Assembly: GCA_010645155.1 (NCBI GenBank)
Contig: CM021323.1
Span: forward strand, 5,716,286-5,780,285
Direction of reading: 5' to 3'
From: Tigriopus japonicus
Lineage: Eukaryota > Arthropoda > Copepoda > Harpacticoida > Harpacticidae
DNA length: 64,000 bases
Each line of letters starts with the position of its first letter. The stretch's first letter is position 1. The notes under the pieces are model-generated. The model saw only the letters and a program-made list of their open reading frames with translations, searched no databases and was not told the DNA's origin. Shown piece by piece: positions 11,701-25,500 of this stretch. The position numbers and the translations under genes were made by a program.

Positions 11701-14700
11701 ACTTAAATTGTTCTTGAAATAAATCATAATTCTCGTTGTTAAGAAAATTCAGTGGTTCTTGATTCTGCTCATTAAATATCATCGCTTCCGTGTTTTCCTT
11801 CATATTAAAAACGTCAATCAATTGGAAGATGTTGTAAAAAGCCGTGATTTTTGATGGTTGGCCGTGAAGCTCAACATTTATGGAATCGTTGTTGTTGTTT
11901 TTATAATAATAATCCTCATTATTATAAAGTTTCTCGTAACCATTTTGAATGCGAGGAGTTCCCGAACAAGATTTGAATGCATACTAACACTGTCTAGGGG
12001 GCCATTTTGTCGTTTTCGGTCTTGAGCGGTGTCAAACTTGATGATATTCTAGACAAAAAGGCCTGTAGTGAGGATGGGAATACCCTTGACACCCATAAGA
12101 CCTTCTCGAGAAATGTGATCCACTCGCTTGGAGCATCGTCCCTGGTGAAGTGGGACTGGGACCACTTATCTACATGTGTATATATCATACGTCGTTGTCG
12201 TTCCACTATGTCCTTCTACTACTACTACTTTTACTTTTCGCTCTATTCACCCGAGGAGACCGTATCGATTTTCGTGGAACTCGAACGAACGAAGGACGCT
12301 CTTTTGGTTTGGCATTTTTTTTCATTTCAAAGGGATCAAGAATGCAATTTCGGATTATCTGGAAAGATTTGTTGGAAAGGGTAACAAGTGGTAGCGCAAT
12401 ATACGAACGAGTTAAGTATCAGGAAAAATGAAATATCTATCTATTCTTTTTTTGGAAAGTACTTTTTCGTTCAAGTCTGTCATGGCTTAAAAGCGTTTTG
12501 AAGAATGCTTTGAGACTAATGATCGTCGGCTTTCAATGGTTTGAAAGATTTTCATGGTGTGTTAATAACTTTGAATTCATTTCTAAACCGAAGTTAAAAC
12601 ACAGACCTTGAATGAACTTTGCGAAAATGACATATAACATGAAAACGGATGAATTAGGAGGCTAAGGGCAAAGGCACAATCAACCTTTATGTGAATCAGA
12701 TTTTGTGCCATAAAAAGTCTACTTAAATTCTCAATTTAATCAAGAGTCAGAATCAAAGCTTAAGCTCACTCTTAGTTTAGCAAGGAAAACAAAAGATGGA
12801 TGAGGCCTAGTAGCCTCTGTTTGGTTAAAATGACCATTTTTATATGGGTTTTCATTATAACATTTGAATGGATGTATCTCTCAAGAACAATTGTACAATT
12901 TATTAAATTGATCTTGCCATGGATATATGTTGTGATATGCAAATAATTTTGACCTTCATTAACATTTTTTCTTTGTCCAACCATTCTTAAGCGTTTTGGA
13001 AATATTTACTTGCATTTTACTCATATAAACACTTCGTTTTATTTATAGAGAAGATATGACAACTGATGCTTCTGAGTTTTCAATAAGATGGCTTTGTTTG
13101 TTGCCCTTAAAAAGGAGTAATTGAGCATTTGGACCATGAACAAGATACAATGAATGAATTCCACGTGGATAACCACATTACAAAAAACACGTGCTACCCT
13201 TTGTTGTTCAAAAAAGCATTGCACAAGCACTTGTGCCTAAGTGGTCTTTGAAATATCTAAGAGTAAGGAAACTTAATGGCCGTCATTTTAGTAGTTAACG
13301 GATTACCAGAGACTTGAATTTATCCTTGAACTAAATATTCTGGTTACAAGATTAGCCTTTTTTCATATGACGCACTTTTTGTCGTGTTCTCCAAAAGGTT
13401 TCCAAGAACCATTGAAGACCTCGGCTCGTCGCCAATATGAAAGAATCACTAACGAATTCTTTAGTTAAAAAATACCGTCGTATTCTTGATGATGACTATT
13501 TTCGGATTCCCAAGAAGAGTTGGTCTTGAAACGAATGAAGACAGGCCTGTCACTTCCAACGATTACTGAATATCAATCTATTTGACTTGGAATCCGAACT
13601 AAATCTACAATCTCGTGCTCAGCCTTCACGTTCATGTACATGTAAATAAGTCGAGGATTTTCCACATTTTGGGCCCCTGCCCCCAGTCGAAATGGGAATG
13701 AAGCTTAAAAAATGCCATTCCCAGAGCAAATCCTGTTAAAGGATTGGAAGTCCAGTAAATGGGGGACCTTCTTTCGCCTTGCTCTCCGATTGTGCTCGAA
13801 CTCGTTCGTTGGCGAACCAAAGTCAAGTCAGAACGAAGCAGGAGCGAGCTTTATCGACATTCAGATAAAATCTCGTGGCCTTCAAGACTCGCGGCAAAAT
13901 TCGGCTCATCAGTTATGGCAAGCCACGAGTGCAAAACGGGTTCAAATTCTTAAAAGGAAAAGGTGGCTTGGACCACAGAGCAAAGGGATGTTAGGCAGCT
14001 CATAAATGCACACGGCAAACACCATTTCCAATTTTTATCCTCGGCGAGTTTATGAAATTCGAAGCTTCGCAATAATGGAACATGGAACGCGCTCGTGCGG
14101 TCAAGGGTTACGTTCTCATATTGGAGTTTCTCATCGTCGGGTTCATCACTCTCCAGACGAACTGGCTCAAGTCCAATGCCTCATGGAGATCAAGTTGTAT
14201 TTGAGTTCTATTTAGGAACCTGACTTGCCAAGGCTTCTTTTTGTGGAAGAAAACGAGGCCATGACTCGAAGGCCTCAAATGAAGGTCTCTAAACTAATCT
14301 TGCGCCTAGACTCGATTGAATATAAAGGCAAGGAAGTTGGCCATGTTTCATCGAGGAAAGAACCTTGGGATTGATTTGAAATGTTTTCAAGACCTTCTTC
14401 ATTGGGAGGTTTGGTGCCCTCCAGGAATTCAATCTCCCTTCAAGTTCACGCAGATGAGATTGGCACCAAAAATGAGCCTGGCCAAATGTCGTTCCCAGTT
14501 CAAGACCGTGTCTTACATGGAAAGGAAGCCAACGATATTAATCTTGCACAAAAATATGAAAATGGAACCCCTCTCTCTTTGTAATCGGAACAGAATGTTC
14601 CCGAAAATTGGAATTAATTCCTTGTGAAGTATGCCCGAAGAAACCGAGGAAGTGCATTTCATATCAGCACATTCATGAATTTAGCTAAAGGTGGAAGGCA

Positions 14701-16972
14701 TGCAAGAAAGGTTTTCTCTAAGAAACGAGACAAGATAAGAAATTGGGGGCGTGGAAATTGGGGGTCTCGAGGGTTCCATGGAAATAAGGCGATGCCCTAA
14801 AAGCAACGAAGGATCTTTTTTAGATTAACTTCCTGAGGATCTTTGACACACATCTCGAAGTAGATCACACCCTGGTTTTTGTATTGTAAAAGGACAGAGA
14901 GAAACGGAAAGAGAAAAGAACCAAGGGTCTTCTTCTTAAAGAAGGGCACAAAAAACTGGGAAGAACATGTACTAATCGCTTTGATGAGAACTTGCCTCAG
15001 GAAACTTGCTAGACTTGCATTAATTAGAGTCTAGCCAATTGAAAGGTTTGAGTGGAGTTGTTTATAAACTGGATCGGACTTAATATCGGTGGAAGTTGAA
15101 GTAAATCCTTTTGAGTTTCAAATGATCCTTTCTTTGGCTTCGTTTTAACTTTGGGCTAAAATGCAGTCGGTGTTTTCTGAGCCCTTGAATTTAACCTCTT
15201 TATATCGCTTCTTTTGGAAGACGTAAGATTTGAAGAAAGAAGCTATTTTGTTGATGTAACTTGTTTTTTCGACTCATTCTTTCTCATGTTTTCGAATAAT
15301 TTTTTCGAGGACCAAAAAATGATTGGATTATCTTAGAGAAAGCTGCTGAGCAAATATCATCCTGAAATCCGATCGTATGACGTCCATATACAATTCATTT
15401 AAACAATGGGAAAACAAATTTGCCATAGCTCAAAATTGCTAAAAACATGCGAAGTAAGCATGGAAATTGCAAAGCCATAGCAGTGGTTCATACGTTATAG
15501 TAAATGGCTCACAAGTTTGAAAACTTGTTCAAATACTTTATTCTTATCAAATGGGTCTGAATCTCACTTTGAATGAAAGTGCAAAATCCCGATAAAGTAG
15601 AATTCCGTTTGGCCATCGAACCATAAAGATAATCCGTATCAACCGAGCAATGACTAGCATTTTCACAAATCGAGGATCGAGGTTTCAATGAGAAATTCCA
15701 CGAATTTCCGTTGAAACAGATATAGGTTTTTATCATCCCTGGAGGTTTTGTTCGTTTCTCAAGAATGAAAGGCAAAAGTTTGGACTTTTCGAAACAAGAA
15801 AAGGAGAAATGGAAAGAAACCAATCTTATTTCATAAAGATCTTTTTACCTGCATAGGTTGAATGATTAGATACTGTCTGCTCCAACTACAAAAAATGCTT
15901 TGTCAAACGTACCCTCGATCTTGAAGACACTTTAGGAAAGACCAGCCTCATTATTTGACCCACCCAACCAAATTGAGTGGTTACTATTCCAATAACAACT
16001 TCGAAAACAATAAGAATATAAAGACGGATTATAAATATACAAATTTCCTCAAATTTCCCACGTGTATTCGTTCCACTTACCAATCTTTCCCAACATAATC
16101 TGAAGGAGCGCCATCCAAGTATCTGCATAATGCAACCATTCCATTTTCTCAAATTGAATACGACCACAGCTAAATTGACCAAGACCTGGATTGTCTGTCT
16201 TGTCTGTTGCCTTTCTTTCCACCATGTTTTGCCCCTAGGAGATGCTTGTTTGGCTTTACAATGCAAATTGATATTGACTTGGCCTTTTCCTGGAAGACCA
16301 CCAACCACCGCCTTCAGCCAAATAAAAAAAAGTTGAAGGGATAGCTGTGGTCGGGATTTTCAACATAACAAAGCAAATTACACACAAAGAGTTTTTGGAA
16401 TCTGTCTCAAGTAACGGCCACTACTCTCTCGGGAAACATGAAGAGGTCAAGCAACGTCCAACTTTGTATTGGGCGAACTTTCGTCAGGTTTGAACCAATG
16501 ACCCTGTAACTTTGTAAACCTGTCCCGAGCAACATTTACAGATTGTTCAGGCTTTGATGCATTTTCCAGTTCAAAATGATTAGAGCGGGGAGTCTATGAT
16601 GGAAGCTTGGCCTTAAGGTTATCTTGACATTTTCCAGGTCTTAGAAGACAATGGCCATGAAATTCTAAACGGGAAGATTTGGCAAGGTTTCGAAGCTGTG
16701 ATCAGTTATTCCGGTAAAGTTTGCTCAAATTATCTTTGGATCGCAGTCAAGTCAACACACATTAGGCCTCAGTTGATCCAGATCCAAGTTCCAAAGTTTG
16801 ATTGCAAAGGAATTGCATTTCTCCCAACAAGCTTGAATGATCGTTCATGAATAAAGTGGTTTACAGCATAAATTTTTGTCATAGAGGCTGAACCACCCAT
16901 TTAATGAATTGGATCGAGTCTTAATTCTTATTTCTAGGTTATTCGAATGAATGTTTTGTTCCCGGAGTGATA
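11701..16972. other. Long intergenic stretch without recognisable genes
   Basis: Frames up to 140 codons occur on both strands (for example 12007-12384 +, 13712-14005 +, 14316-14627 +, 15886-16308 -). They overlap one another and none shows a known domain. A 68-codon frame at 16130-16336 (+) has a hydrophobic cysteine-rich segment resembling a secretory leader, but it has no support beyond that. Isolated exons of a gene lying outside the window cannot be excluded. Confidence 0.35.
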
Positions 16973-17086
16973 CCAATTACTGTAGAGCCCGGAAAAATCC
17001 TTTAAGAAAAGACATGGAGATCACGCTCTTCAACCATCAGCTGATCGCACGCTATGAAATATTTTTCCGGGCCCTACGGCAATTAG
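16973..17086. repeat. Small inverted-repeat element (MITE-like), 114 bp
   Basis: The outer 26 bases of each end (16973-16998 and 17061-17086) are inverted repeats matching at 22 of 26 positions, with the shared core GCCCGGAAAAAT. The ~62-bp interior is unique. No target duplication could be assigned. Confidence 0.5.
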
Positions 17087-18967
17087 TAATCAATAGAGCT
17101 CGTGAAACATTGCTAGAATAATTAATAAGAAGCTAAATGTCTGAGTTTCAATTACGAAAGCAAACTTTTAATTAAGATCACCCATGTTTTTTGTATGGAT
17201 TTTTAACATAAAAACACATCACATTATTATCACACGCTTCGAATTCCTGGTAAAAGGTTAGTAGATTGTCTAAATAAGCTAGAAACTGAAGAATACCAGA
17301 CTTTTTTCTTAGTTTTACGCTTAACTCTTGTCACTTTCGCACTAAGAAAAAAAAATTGATCATGTCAATATTTGTCACGTGGTTCTTTGAAACACAAGAC
17401 GTCTATTTGCTAGGATTTTGTTAAGAAGATATGTTTGGCTTGATTGGAATTCCTTTAAGAGAAATTCCCTTTCTGCTCGTTATTTCATTCCATTTGCACT
17501 TTGGCAAAGCAACCATTTTCCATGATGATAAAAGAGGCATAACAGCCTTGAAATTGAAAGTTAAAAAAAAACTTAATGCAATGGTCAAAACTCTGACTTT
17601 TGACCTGCTCAAAAAGTGTTCTCGGTTGAACGGGTTTCTTCCGCGACCTTGTCGCAATCTGTTCCAAATTCAAAAGGAACCTCCAGACTCGTGCCTTGTA
17701 TGTACGTGGCTGGCTTGACTGCCCTCACCTTCATCAGTGTTTGACGACATCTTGAAGTTCTCTAATGAACCTTCACTCGACAGCCTTCGAACCCACCAAC
17801 ATGGCGGAACGATCCCAAAAATCTAAGATATGGCATGAAACGCCTCCCAAATGTTCAAGCCTCCATTAGAACCAGGCCTCCCCGTCTGATTTAAATTGTA
17901 AATCAGATATGAACAAGTTTAATTGGACCGTTCGTTGCTCGCCGTCGTACCTAAGGTAAGGTACCCATTGGCACCAGCAAGTAGTATTCGTCAATTGAGC
18001 ACGATCCCTACGTGTGTGGGTGTAAACTTGGAACAAGAGAGCCTTGAACGAAGAGATTTGGAAATGGAAGTGCCAAAGTTGAGAACTGGTGAGTCACATG
18101 TGGTTAATTGAATCAAGATATGGAACTACTCGGGCTTGAAACTCATTGGAGTCGTGTCCTAAGGATGGAACCATGCGTACTTTGATGTGTTCCATTGCAT
18201 TGGAACGGTGCTCAAATAAATTGCACTTGGAACCAGCTCACCAATGGAAAGAGAAGAAATGAGCGAGAAGTGGGAACGAACACCCCCAAAATGTCGAGCC
18301 CAAAAGTCAAACGAGTGACCGAGTTTCAATTTCCCGAACCTGCTTCGTTTGTTCGGACATGATTTTCATTTCAATATGCTTATTGAGCCACTTAAAAGGG
18401 AAACTTGGAGGCAATTTCGAGAGTGTTCAATCGAGATTGGAGTAACTTTCCACGAATATTCGAGCCTTTTATTTGGCACACACTCACATCTAGCGAGGAA
18501 ACAACAAACACCAGATGTTGGTAAATTGTGTTAATTTGGGATTTTGACACTTTTCATTTGGAAAAATCCTAAAAGCCCGGTTTAAAGGTCAGCTGGACGA
18601 GAAGTACACAGGTATGATCATTTTTTTGGAGTTGAAGCACTCGAAAAGTGGGTTTATTGTAAATGCCAAGTGGCTCACTTCAAATAGGAGGATATATTGA
18701 AAGTTGAAATAACTCTTTTTTTAGATGGGAGGTGCAAAAATGGCATTTCGACAATGGACTTGAAATTCGCGCGCATTAGCCAAGAAATTCTCAACCTTGG
18801 ATAAACAGCAATCTGCCCAAGATATTCGTATACGAACATGCTACCCATGGTGTGAGTAATGGAATAATGGAACTCGAAATTGAGCTTAATGTGTCAAGGT
18901 TTTGCATTACCATTTCTTAGTTACAATGCCCGAATGTTGAACAAAGGAAAGCCAAAGAATGACAATG
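17087..18967. other. Intergenic DNA up to the assembly gap
   Basis: No recognised gene. Overlapping frames of 60 to 95 codons near 17421-17718 lie on both strands and look like chance. From about 17980 to 18330 TGGAAC/GTTCCA hexamers are again frequent. Confidence 0.4.
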
Positions 18968-19525
18968 NNNNNNNNNNNNNNNNNNNNNNNNNNNNNNNNN
19001 NNNNNNNNNNNNNNNNNNNNNNNNNNNNNNNNNNNNNNNNNNNNNNNNNNNNNNNNNNNNNNNNNNNNNNNNNNNNNNNNNNNNNNNNNNNNNNNNNNNN
19101 NNNNNNNNNNNNNNNNNNNNNNNNNNNNNNNNNNNNNNNNNNNNNNNNNNNNNNNNNNNNNNNNNNNNNNNNNNNNNNNNNNNNNNNNNNNNNNNNNNNN
19201 NNNNNNNNNNNNNNNNNNNNNNNNNNNNNNNNNNNNNNNNNNNNNNNNNNNNNNNNNNNNNNNNNNNNNNNNNNNNNNNNNNNNNNNNNNNNNNNNNNNN
19301 NNNNNNNNNNNNNNNNNNNNNNNNNNNNNNNNNNNNNNNNNNNNNNNNNNNNNNNNNNNNNNNNNNNNNNNNNNNNNNNNNNNNNNNNNNNNNNNNNNNN
19401 NNNNNNNNNNNNNNNNNNNNNNNNNNNNNNNNNNNNNNNNNNNNNNNNNNNNNNNNNNNNNNNNNNNNNNNNNNNNNNNNNNNNNNNNNNNNNNNNNNNN
19501 NNNNNNNNNNNNNNNNNNNNNNNNN
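18968..19525. other. Assembly gap (558 N)
   Basis: A continuous run of N. Every reading frame spanning it is artificial. The true content and length are unknown. Confidence 0.99.
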
Positions 19526-19904
19526 GTGTTGGGGCCAAAAGTCGCAATATTCTTTGATAAAAGTTAAACACAAAGACACGAAAGTGGCTGAAAAAGTAGA
19601 AGCAAAAAGCTATATTCTAACCTAAAAATGTCAAATTTAGCTCAATATATTTGCGCGAAAAAATGTAATTTTAAGTTTGTCTTTTTTAACCTCTGGATTC
19701 TGCAAACTTTTGCTATACACATTCATATATATTCTAAAATTTAAAAATATTTAAAGTCTTCAAGAATTTCTCGGAAAAGTGTTAGCACTATTTGCATATT
19801 ACCTCTGGGCAAGTCTTTGTTTAAACAAATTTACGTAGACGGTAAATGGGCCTCGAGGAGAGAAAAATTGCATTTTTTGATTTTTTTTTTGGGGGGGGGG
19901 GCGG

Positions 19905-20085
19905 ATTTTTTTATACCGCTACAAGGAATGGGATTCCCTGTAAAGAGAGTGAATGATTAATATAGTTTATAAAATTACCGTTTTTATGAAATTTGATCTA
20001 CCAATGAGTTACTGTTGGCAGATCTGTACAACCCTTGAATAGTGGGTTGGTCAGGAATAGTTTTACTATTTTATTTACAATGGAT
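19905..20085 (-). mobile_element. 3' end fragment of a non-LTR retrotransposon (same family as 40735-42450)
   Basis: This stretch is nearly identical to 40735-40895, the extreme 3' end of the larger minus-strand LINE; shared phrases are CAAGGAATGGGATTCCCTGT and GTTACTGTTGGCAGATCTGT. Read on the minus strand it encodes the last residues of the reverse-transcriptase C-terminus and a short 3' UTR. It is 5'-truncated, as is usual for LINE insertions, and abuts a G-run at 19892-19901. Confidence 0.75.
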
Positions 20086-20102
20086 TCGCAGATTCTGAAA
20101 AC

Positions 20103-20407
20103 TAGCGATGAGCCGAAAGAGCTTTCGGCCGAAATTTCGGTTTTGGTTTCGCTTATGGCTACCGAAAACACTAAAACATGCACTAAAACGAATGGAGTTT
20201 GACAACAAATTCGTAGATTTTTTTGATCCAAAAAAACTCTGAAACTTGATTTTCCCCTGTTTTTTTTTTAAATTTTTCAATTACCCAACATAGACGAATG
20301 ATCAATTTACAGTTTTGAAGTGAATTTTGTATTTATGTTATTTTGTATTCAGCTGCAAATCGAGACTTTCGGTTTTGGTTTAGAGCCCTTTCGGTGGTCC
20401 ATCACTA
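20103..20407. mobile_element. hAT-like MITE with TAGYGATG ends, copy 1
   Basis: Left end TAGCGATGAGCCGAAAGAGC, right end GGTGGTCCATCACTA: imperfect inverted repeats rich in TTTCGG/CCGAAA. The flanking 8-mers CTGAAAAC (20095-20102) and TTAAAAAC (20408-20415) agree at 6 of 8 positions. There is a homologous copy at 22144-22432. No transposase. Confidence 0.6.
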
Positions 20408-20415
20408 TTAAAAAC

Positions 20416-22143
20416 TTGGAAACTCGAGTTGGAAAACAAAGGACCGAAAGTACTTTACCTTGACCTTAACAATTCTGCTGAAAATTCGTGCAAAACTCAT
20501 CAATTGCACTCACTGGAAAATGAAAGAGCAAACAACCATGGTCATTGATATTGTTGTTACTGTGTTTAGAGCACTGTAAAAGAAAGCATAACAATTCGCA
20601 TCCGTAATGATCCTCCTTTCTTTCAATTGTGCTTGAAAGCAAGCATTGACCTAGTTGACAATGAGTTTTGCCATGGTCCTTAACTTTGTGTGTTCTCTTT
20701 GGTGCTTGGTTGGTCGTTTTGCATGCTTCAAGCAATTACCAACAACCAGGGTTCGGCCGAGCAAAAAAAAGTGTTTGGCAACTTCGATAAGAGAGAGCTC
20801 CACGGAATTCTGTCTCCTGTCGACGATCTTAAGTCCGTACTTCTGACAAGGCGGATCGAGTTCACTTTCTAGCGGATTCTTTCGACCAGGATTTGCATCC
20901 TCCAGCTTTTCACCAGACTGGCTATGAGTTTATGAGCGAAAATGTATTCAAAGGCTTGCCTAGCTCAGTTGGCCAATATGCATCCCGTGCAATAAATGCA
21001 CAACTTGTACAGATACAAAGGGTAGGAACGGGATCTCTGAACTTCTGGACAAGGACCCAACCTCGCCCAAGATATTCTAGTGCCATCAGAAATTGGGCCA
21101 ATTCCAAATAAAGTTACGAGGAAGCGCGATGAAGTCCAAGAGTTTGTGATTTGTCATCGGGCCAATTCTGGGACACATAAGGTCATTTGGAAGTGGGAAA
21201 GCGTCCACATTGTCAGAGATCCTGGGATCTTCATGGAAGTAGGCGTAGTATTTGTGGTGTTGGTGCCGAGATACGAGGGAAAAAAAAGGCTCAGGGCCTC
21301 TGTTTTGGCGGAGAGAAGTGGAGAAGGGAGGAGTTCCAATTGCGGTTTTTTGAAGCCTTTGTCGACGACCAACTCTGGAATGGGTTTGGCACAACTTTGC
21401 TTCGAGGTCACATGGGCATGAATGAGTTTCAATTGCTTTGCATAGAGTAGTCTGTCCGAACGTGCAGTTAAACATTCTGGCCTTGTCACTTAGTGAATGT
21501 TTAATGACAGACTGGTTGGAGAAACATAAAGCCCTTCGCTCCATTTTTCCGAATCCTCAAGGTTATTTGCTCCCAAAAGTTCTTCCTACTTTCTTAAGCC
21601 GAACCTGACTTCTTGGAGGGACCTCTCAACTTCAATGGAACATTAACGTGGAAACTCAGCGAAAACAACCTTTTTTCCCGAAACTAAAAGGTCACTTGCC
21701 ATGCAAGTAGATGTTATTACAGCGATCCTTTGATTATACTTTCCAATCCGAGCTTTCTGGTCCAAGTTTTGAAACTCGAAGAATCATCCGGCTGAGTTTA
21801 CAGGAGTAATGCCAAGCATCCTTTTTAATGAACACCCAAGGGACTAGGCCTTTTTTGCTAGACCATCGAGACAGTCGTCAACAATAAAGTATGGCCTGAA
21901 AGTGACCCTTACATTCGCAGCGAGTCTGGGGAGTTTTTGGCAAAACTCCATGGGGGCCTTGGTCAAAGAGATTTTGCGGCGCGACTGAACTTGAAATTGC
22001 AATGTGACACTGTCACCAAACAATAGAAGAAAAAACAAACACGTTTCTTTAGCGTTCTATTGCATTTAAGACGGCAAAAAGGCCCGTACGGAAATATCGA
22101 ATTCTCTTTTTGTGAAAGGGTTTCTCGTCCTCAACGTAACGAC
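20416..22143. other. Intergenic DNA, no gene recognised
   Basis: Two overlapping frames of 152 codons (21086-21544, -) and 113 codons (21080-21421, +) lie on opposite strands of the same more GC-rich block. Neither has a recognisable motif, and each looks like the shadow of base composition. Confidence 0.4.
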
Positions 22144-22432
22144 TAGTGATGGACCGAAAGAGCTTTTAGGAGAATTTAGGATTCGTCTTTGGTAATGCTT
22201 ACCGAAACCAAAACAGATAAGCACCATGAAGAATACAGTTCTGGGAGAAAAATGCTTTTTAAGTTTTAAGAGTTAAAAAACAACCCAACAACGTTATTTC
22301 AAATTTTTTAAAAGTTCTTTATTCGGTGTACATTTTCCCATTACCATAAAATATTAATATCAATTTCGAATGTGAATATTTTTGTCGTTGGCTGATTTCG
22401 GTTTCGGGAGGAGCCTTTTCGATCCATCACTT
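22144..22432. mobile_element. hAT-like MITE with TAGTGATGG ends, copy 2
   Basis: Left end TAGTGATGGACCGAAAGAGC and right end CCTTTTCGATCCATCACT form an inverted repeat. It shares ends and subterminal TTCGGTTT-type motifs with 20103-20407. No matching 8-bp duplication is visible, so the copy is old or its border is mis-set by a base or two. Confidence 0.55.
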
Positions 22433-22452
22433 TATAAGACCATGCTAAAAGG

Positions 22453-22459
22453 TATATAA
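22453..22459 (+). promoter_or_regulatory. Possible TATA box of the dpr-like gene
   Basis: TATATAA lies about 120 bp upstream of the ATG at 22577. A CTTCCAG/GTGTGAG motif just downstream (about 22474) could instead be a splice acceptor of a 5' UTR exon, so the promoter assignment is weak. Confidence 0.25.
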
Positions 22460-22576
22460 CGTCTTACTTCCAGGTGTGAGAAAGAAGCTCTTTAACGGCC
22501 CCATATTGCTCATTCATCGACGAGATAGGGATCAATCTGAATCTTGTCCTCGAAGCCCACCTGATATTGGGTCGTT

Positions 22577-25500
22577 ATGGCCTCACCACACTCAATCCTC
22601 AGTCGTTCCCAATTATGGGCTTCTCCCTCCAAGGCCATGACTGCTCCAGGTTCCTTGGCTTTGCTCCTGTGGATCCTCCTCTTACCCACCCTCATTTCAT
22701 CCGAAAACGAAGGTAAACTTGTCCCGTTTAAATCCGTCTCTTTTAACCTCAAAACCATGCCTTCAAGGCAATCAATCAAGCGAGCTCTCCAATTACTCGG
22801 CCGCAATTACGAGCTAATGACATGCACCCAAGACATTTCCCTTGTTTTTCCCTCTACGTCTATAGCCACCAATTCCAAAAGGGACCGATCCACGTATGAC
22901 GCTCCTTTCGTTTTTGGCGATGCCCCTGGAAACACTACAGTTCAAGTGGGTGGAACAGCTTACCTTCACTGCCCAGTTGTAAACCTTGGAGAGAGACAGG
23001 TAAGTGAAGAAGGCCAAAGGTTGTTTGTCCACTTCTGCCAAACGATACGATGGATGGTGTTGAATGCTTGCAGCTCACATGGATCCGAAGACGTGATTGG
23101 CATATTTTGACCCATGGAGCCGTGACCTTCACCACAGATGATCGCTTCCAATTGGTGAAGGAAGAGCATGTCGACGACTGGGTTCTTCAAATCAAGCATG
23201 TTGTGGCTAGAGACACGGGCTCTTATGAGTGTCAGGTAAGCAATGGATGTATTCTTTGGGTTTTAGCTGATTGGGAAGCCACTGTATCTTGGATGGATTT
23301 TAAAAATACGCCTTAGAGGCCGATGATTCTCGTTAAATGTGAGGTTTTTGAAGCGAAAGATGTTGTTCCGTCTAATTCTTTTGAACTGATTAGACCTACA
23401 GAGTATTTTGAAAGTGGTTATGGCTTCGGTTATCCTGGTTTCTTCTAGGAATTTCGGTCAATCGTTGTTACCAAAATTAGGGATCTAAATGCACGAAGAG
23501 TAATTTTCTATTCATGCTTCAATTGCTAGCATTGTTGTGGATATGTCGATCATATTGTACAGTTCACTCATCATAAGTCTTGTCTTTTTGGAAAAAAAAT
23601 TTTTGAAAGTTCCTCCCATAACACTAATACACCTTTTTTAATGAAAACTTTTCTACAAAAGAATCTTGTTGTTGTTCTTAAAAAGGTTCACACTTGTACA
23701 GTTAGATTTGAATTTGGATAACAGCCCCCACAAAGTATTTGATTGAGCAGGAGACGTCATTTCAGAAATATTGTCGAAACCCTGTGTTCTAGTTCGTTTT
23801 AACTCTTTCAATAAAACTCCAATTAGGGCATTTGAAAATGTTGATTGGGAAGGAGCCATTGAAAATAGGTCCCTGACACACACTTGTTCGAATAACACTC
23901 ATCTCCGTGTTTTTTAATATTATGAACAAGAAAATGTTCAAAGGTTCAATAAGTAACAGCGTGGCGTGTTTTTTTTTGTGAACTAATCATAAAATTCAAA
24001 TGTATATGTGTTACTTCAATTCAACAAATGGCGACGCAAGGATTTGAAGATTTTTGCCATTTATTTGTATTTGTATTTATTTGTATTTATTTCTAATTAA
24101 GTGCTAATGCACTTTTGTCAATTCATCATTATAACTCGGTTCTGTTTGGCACCAATATCTCGTTCATGTAGAAAGGGTAATCACGAGCACTATGGAAAAG
24201 TGCCAGATCTAGGGCCATAGGAATCACATGCTATAGGGGAACAGTCTTTATCAAATTATTAATGGCACTTTTGAATTTTCCGATGGTCCATTCATTTGCG
24301 ATTTTTTGGAAATGAGTGTTTTTGTATGGAAAATAACGGTTGCTTCTTCAGAAATTAATCAGAATAGCAGAACAATTCAAAGGTTTACCTTCTAGCATTA
24401 ATCACCATTCAAGAGTGCTTATGAGCAAGTTTGAATTTGGTAATACAAAAGAGTGATGTTGTACGACGAATTTGGCAAAAGCTTCAATTTCCTGAAGAGA
24501 CGTTTGTTTCATGGTTTGAAATACAGGTCTTTTTACTTAGGTTCTTTTGAGGAATCGTACGCAACTTTTCGGACAGGCTGTACAGAAGGTTCCAGGAACT
24601 TAGAAATCACGTTCCATTCAACGAACTATGGGACAAAGAGTCACAAATAAATGTATTTTTACTTCTTTCAAAGGTCTACCGTGCTTCATTCTAGCAATGA
24701 GGCCCGTGTAACAATTAGTTGCGTGTTAATAAAGTTTACTGGCCACCAACTCAAAGAATCACTTACCCGAAACTTTTCTTGTTCCATTACTCAAACCAGA
24801 ACAAGCAAAATGAATTGCCTTTTTTCATCCGAATCTATCAAAAAACAACAAGGATGAAAATTTGGAAATGAAGCTTGATGACATTTCGTTATTATTTCAG
24901 CTTAAAAAGTTTGCCCTGATGACAAAACATGATTTTGCATCATGCCTTGCAGACCAGAAAATACCCTTGCAGACAGAGTAAGGGCCTTCATTCGCCATTC
25001 AAACTATTCACTAGACCGTGAAAGAATGCATCACGATTTAATTAATTTTCTAAATTTCCTTGGAACACTTCAGACGAAGACTCTTCCCTCAACATCAGAT
25101 CGGCTTGACGAGAATGTTCCAAGTTGTTTGGTTCACAATTTCCGAGCCCCCCGAATTGAAGACATTTTCTCAGACAATGTTGTTTTTCTCATAACGGAAG
25201 TGACTTGTTTTCCCACGCTGAGTTGGTGGTTTAAAACAAAGCAAACGGATATCCAAACATCCAAGATTTGAACGAAAAAGATATTCTTGGGGCCCAATAA
25301 ATCTAGCCCAGCCCAGCTTCTTCTGGTGGGGATCTTGGATTTGTTTCAAATGTAGGTTAAGTCCTCGTTTTCCCACACGGAAATCCGGGTGTCCCCCTTC
25401 CTTCTTTTTCCTGTCTACTTCCTTTCTCTCTGATTCGTGGGGACACAAATTTATTTCTTTTCAAGTTTGAATGCCATCTCATTCCACGGAAGATTGCGAT

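Noticed and set aside
15886..16308. 140-aa membrane protein on the minus strand
   Set aside because: Hydrophobic stretch present, but no family signature, and the frame overlaps plausible-looking frames on the other strand.
18880..19579. Open frames of 200-225 codons across the N run
   Set aside because: They consist almost entirely of unknown bases.
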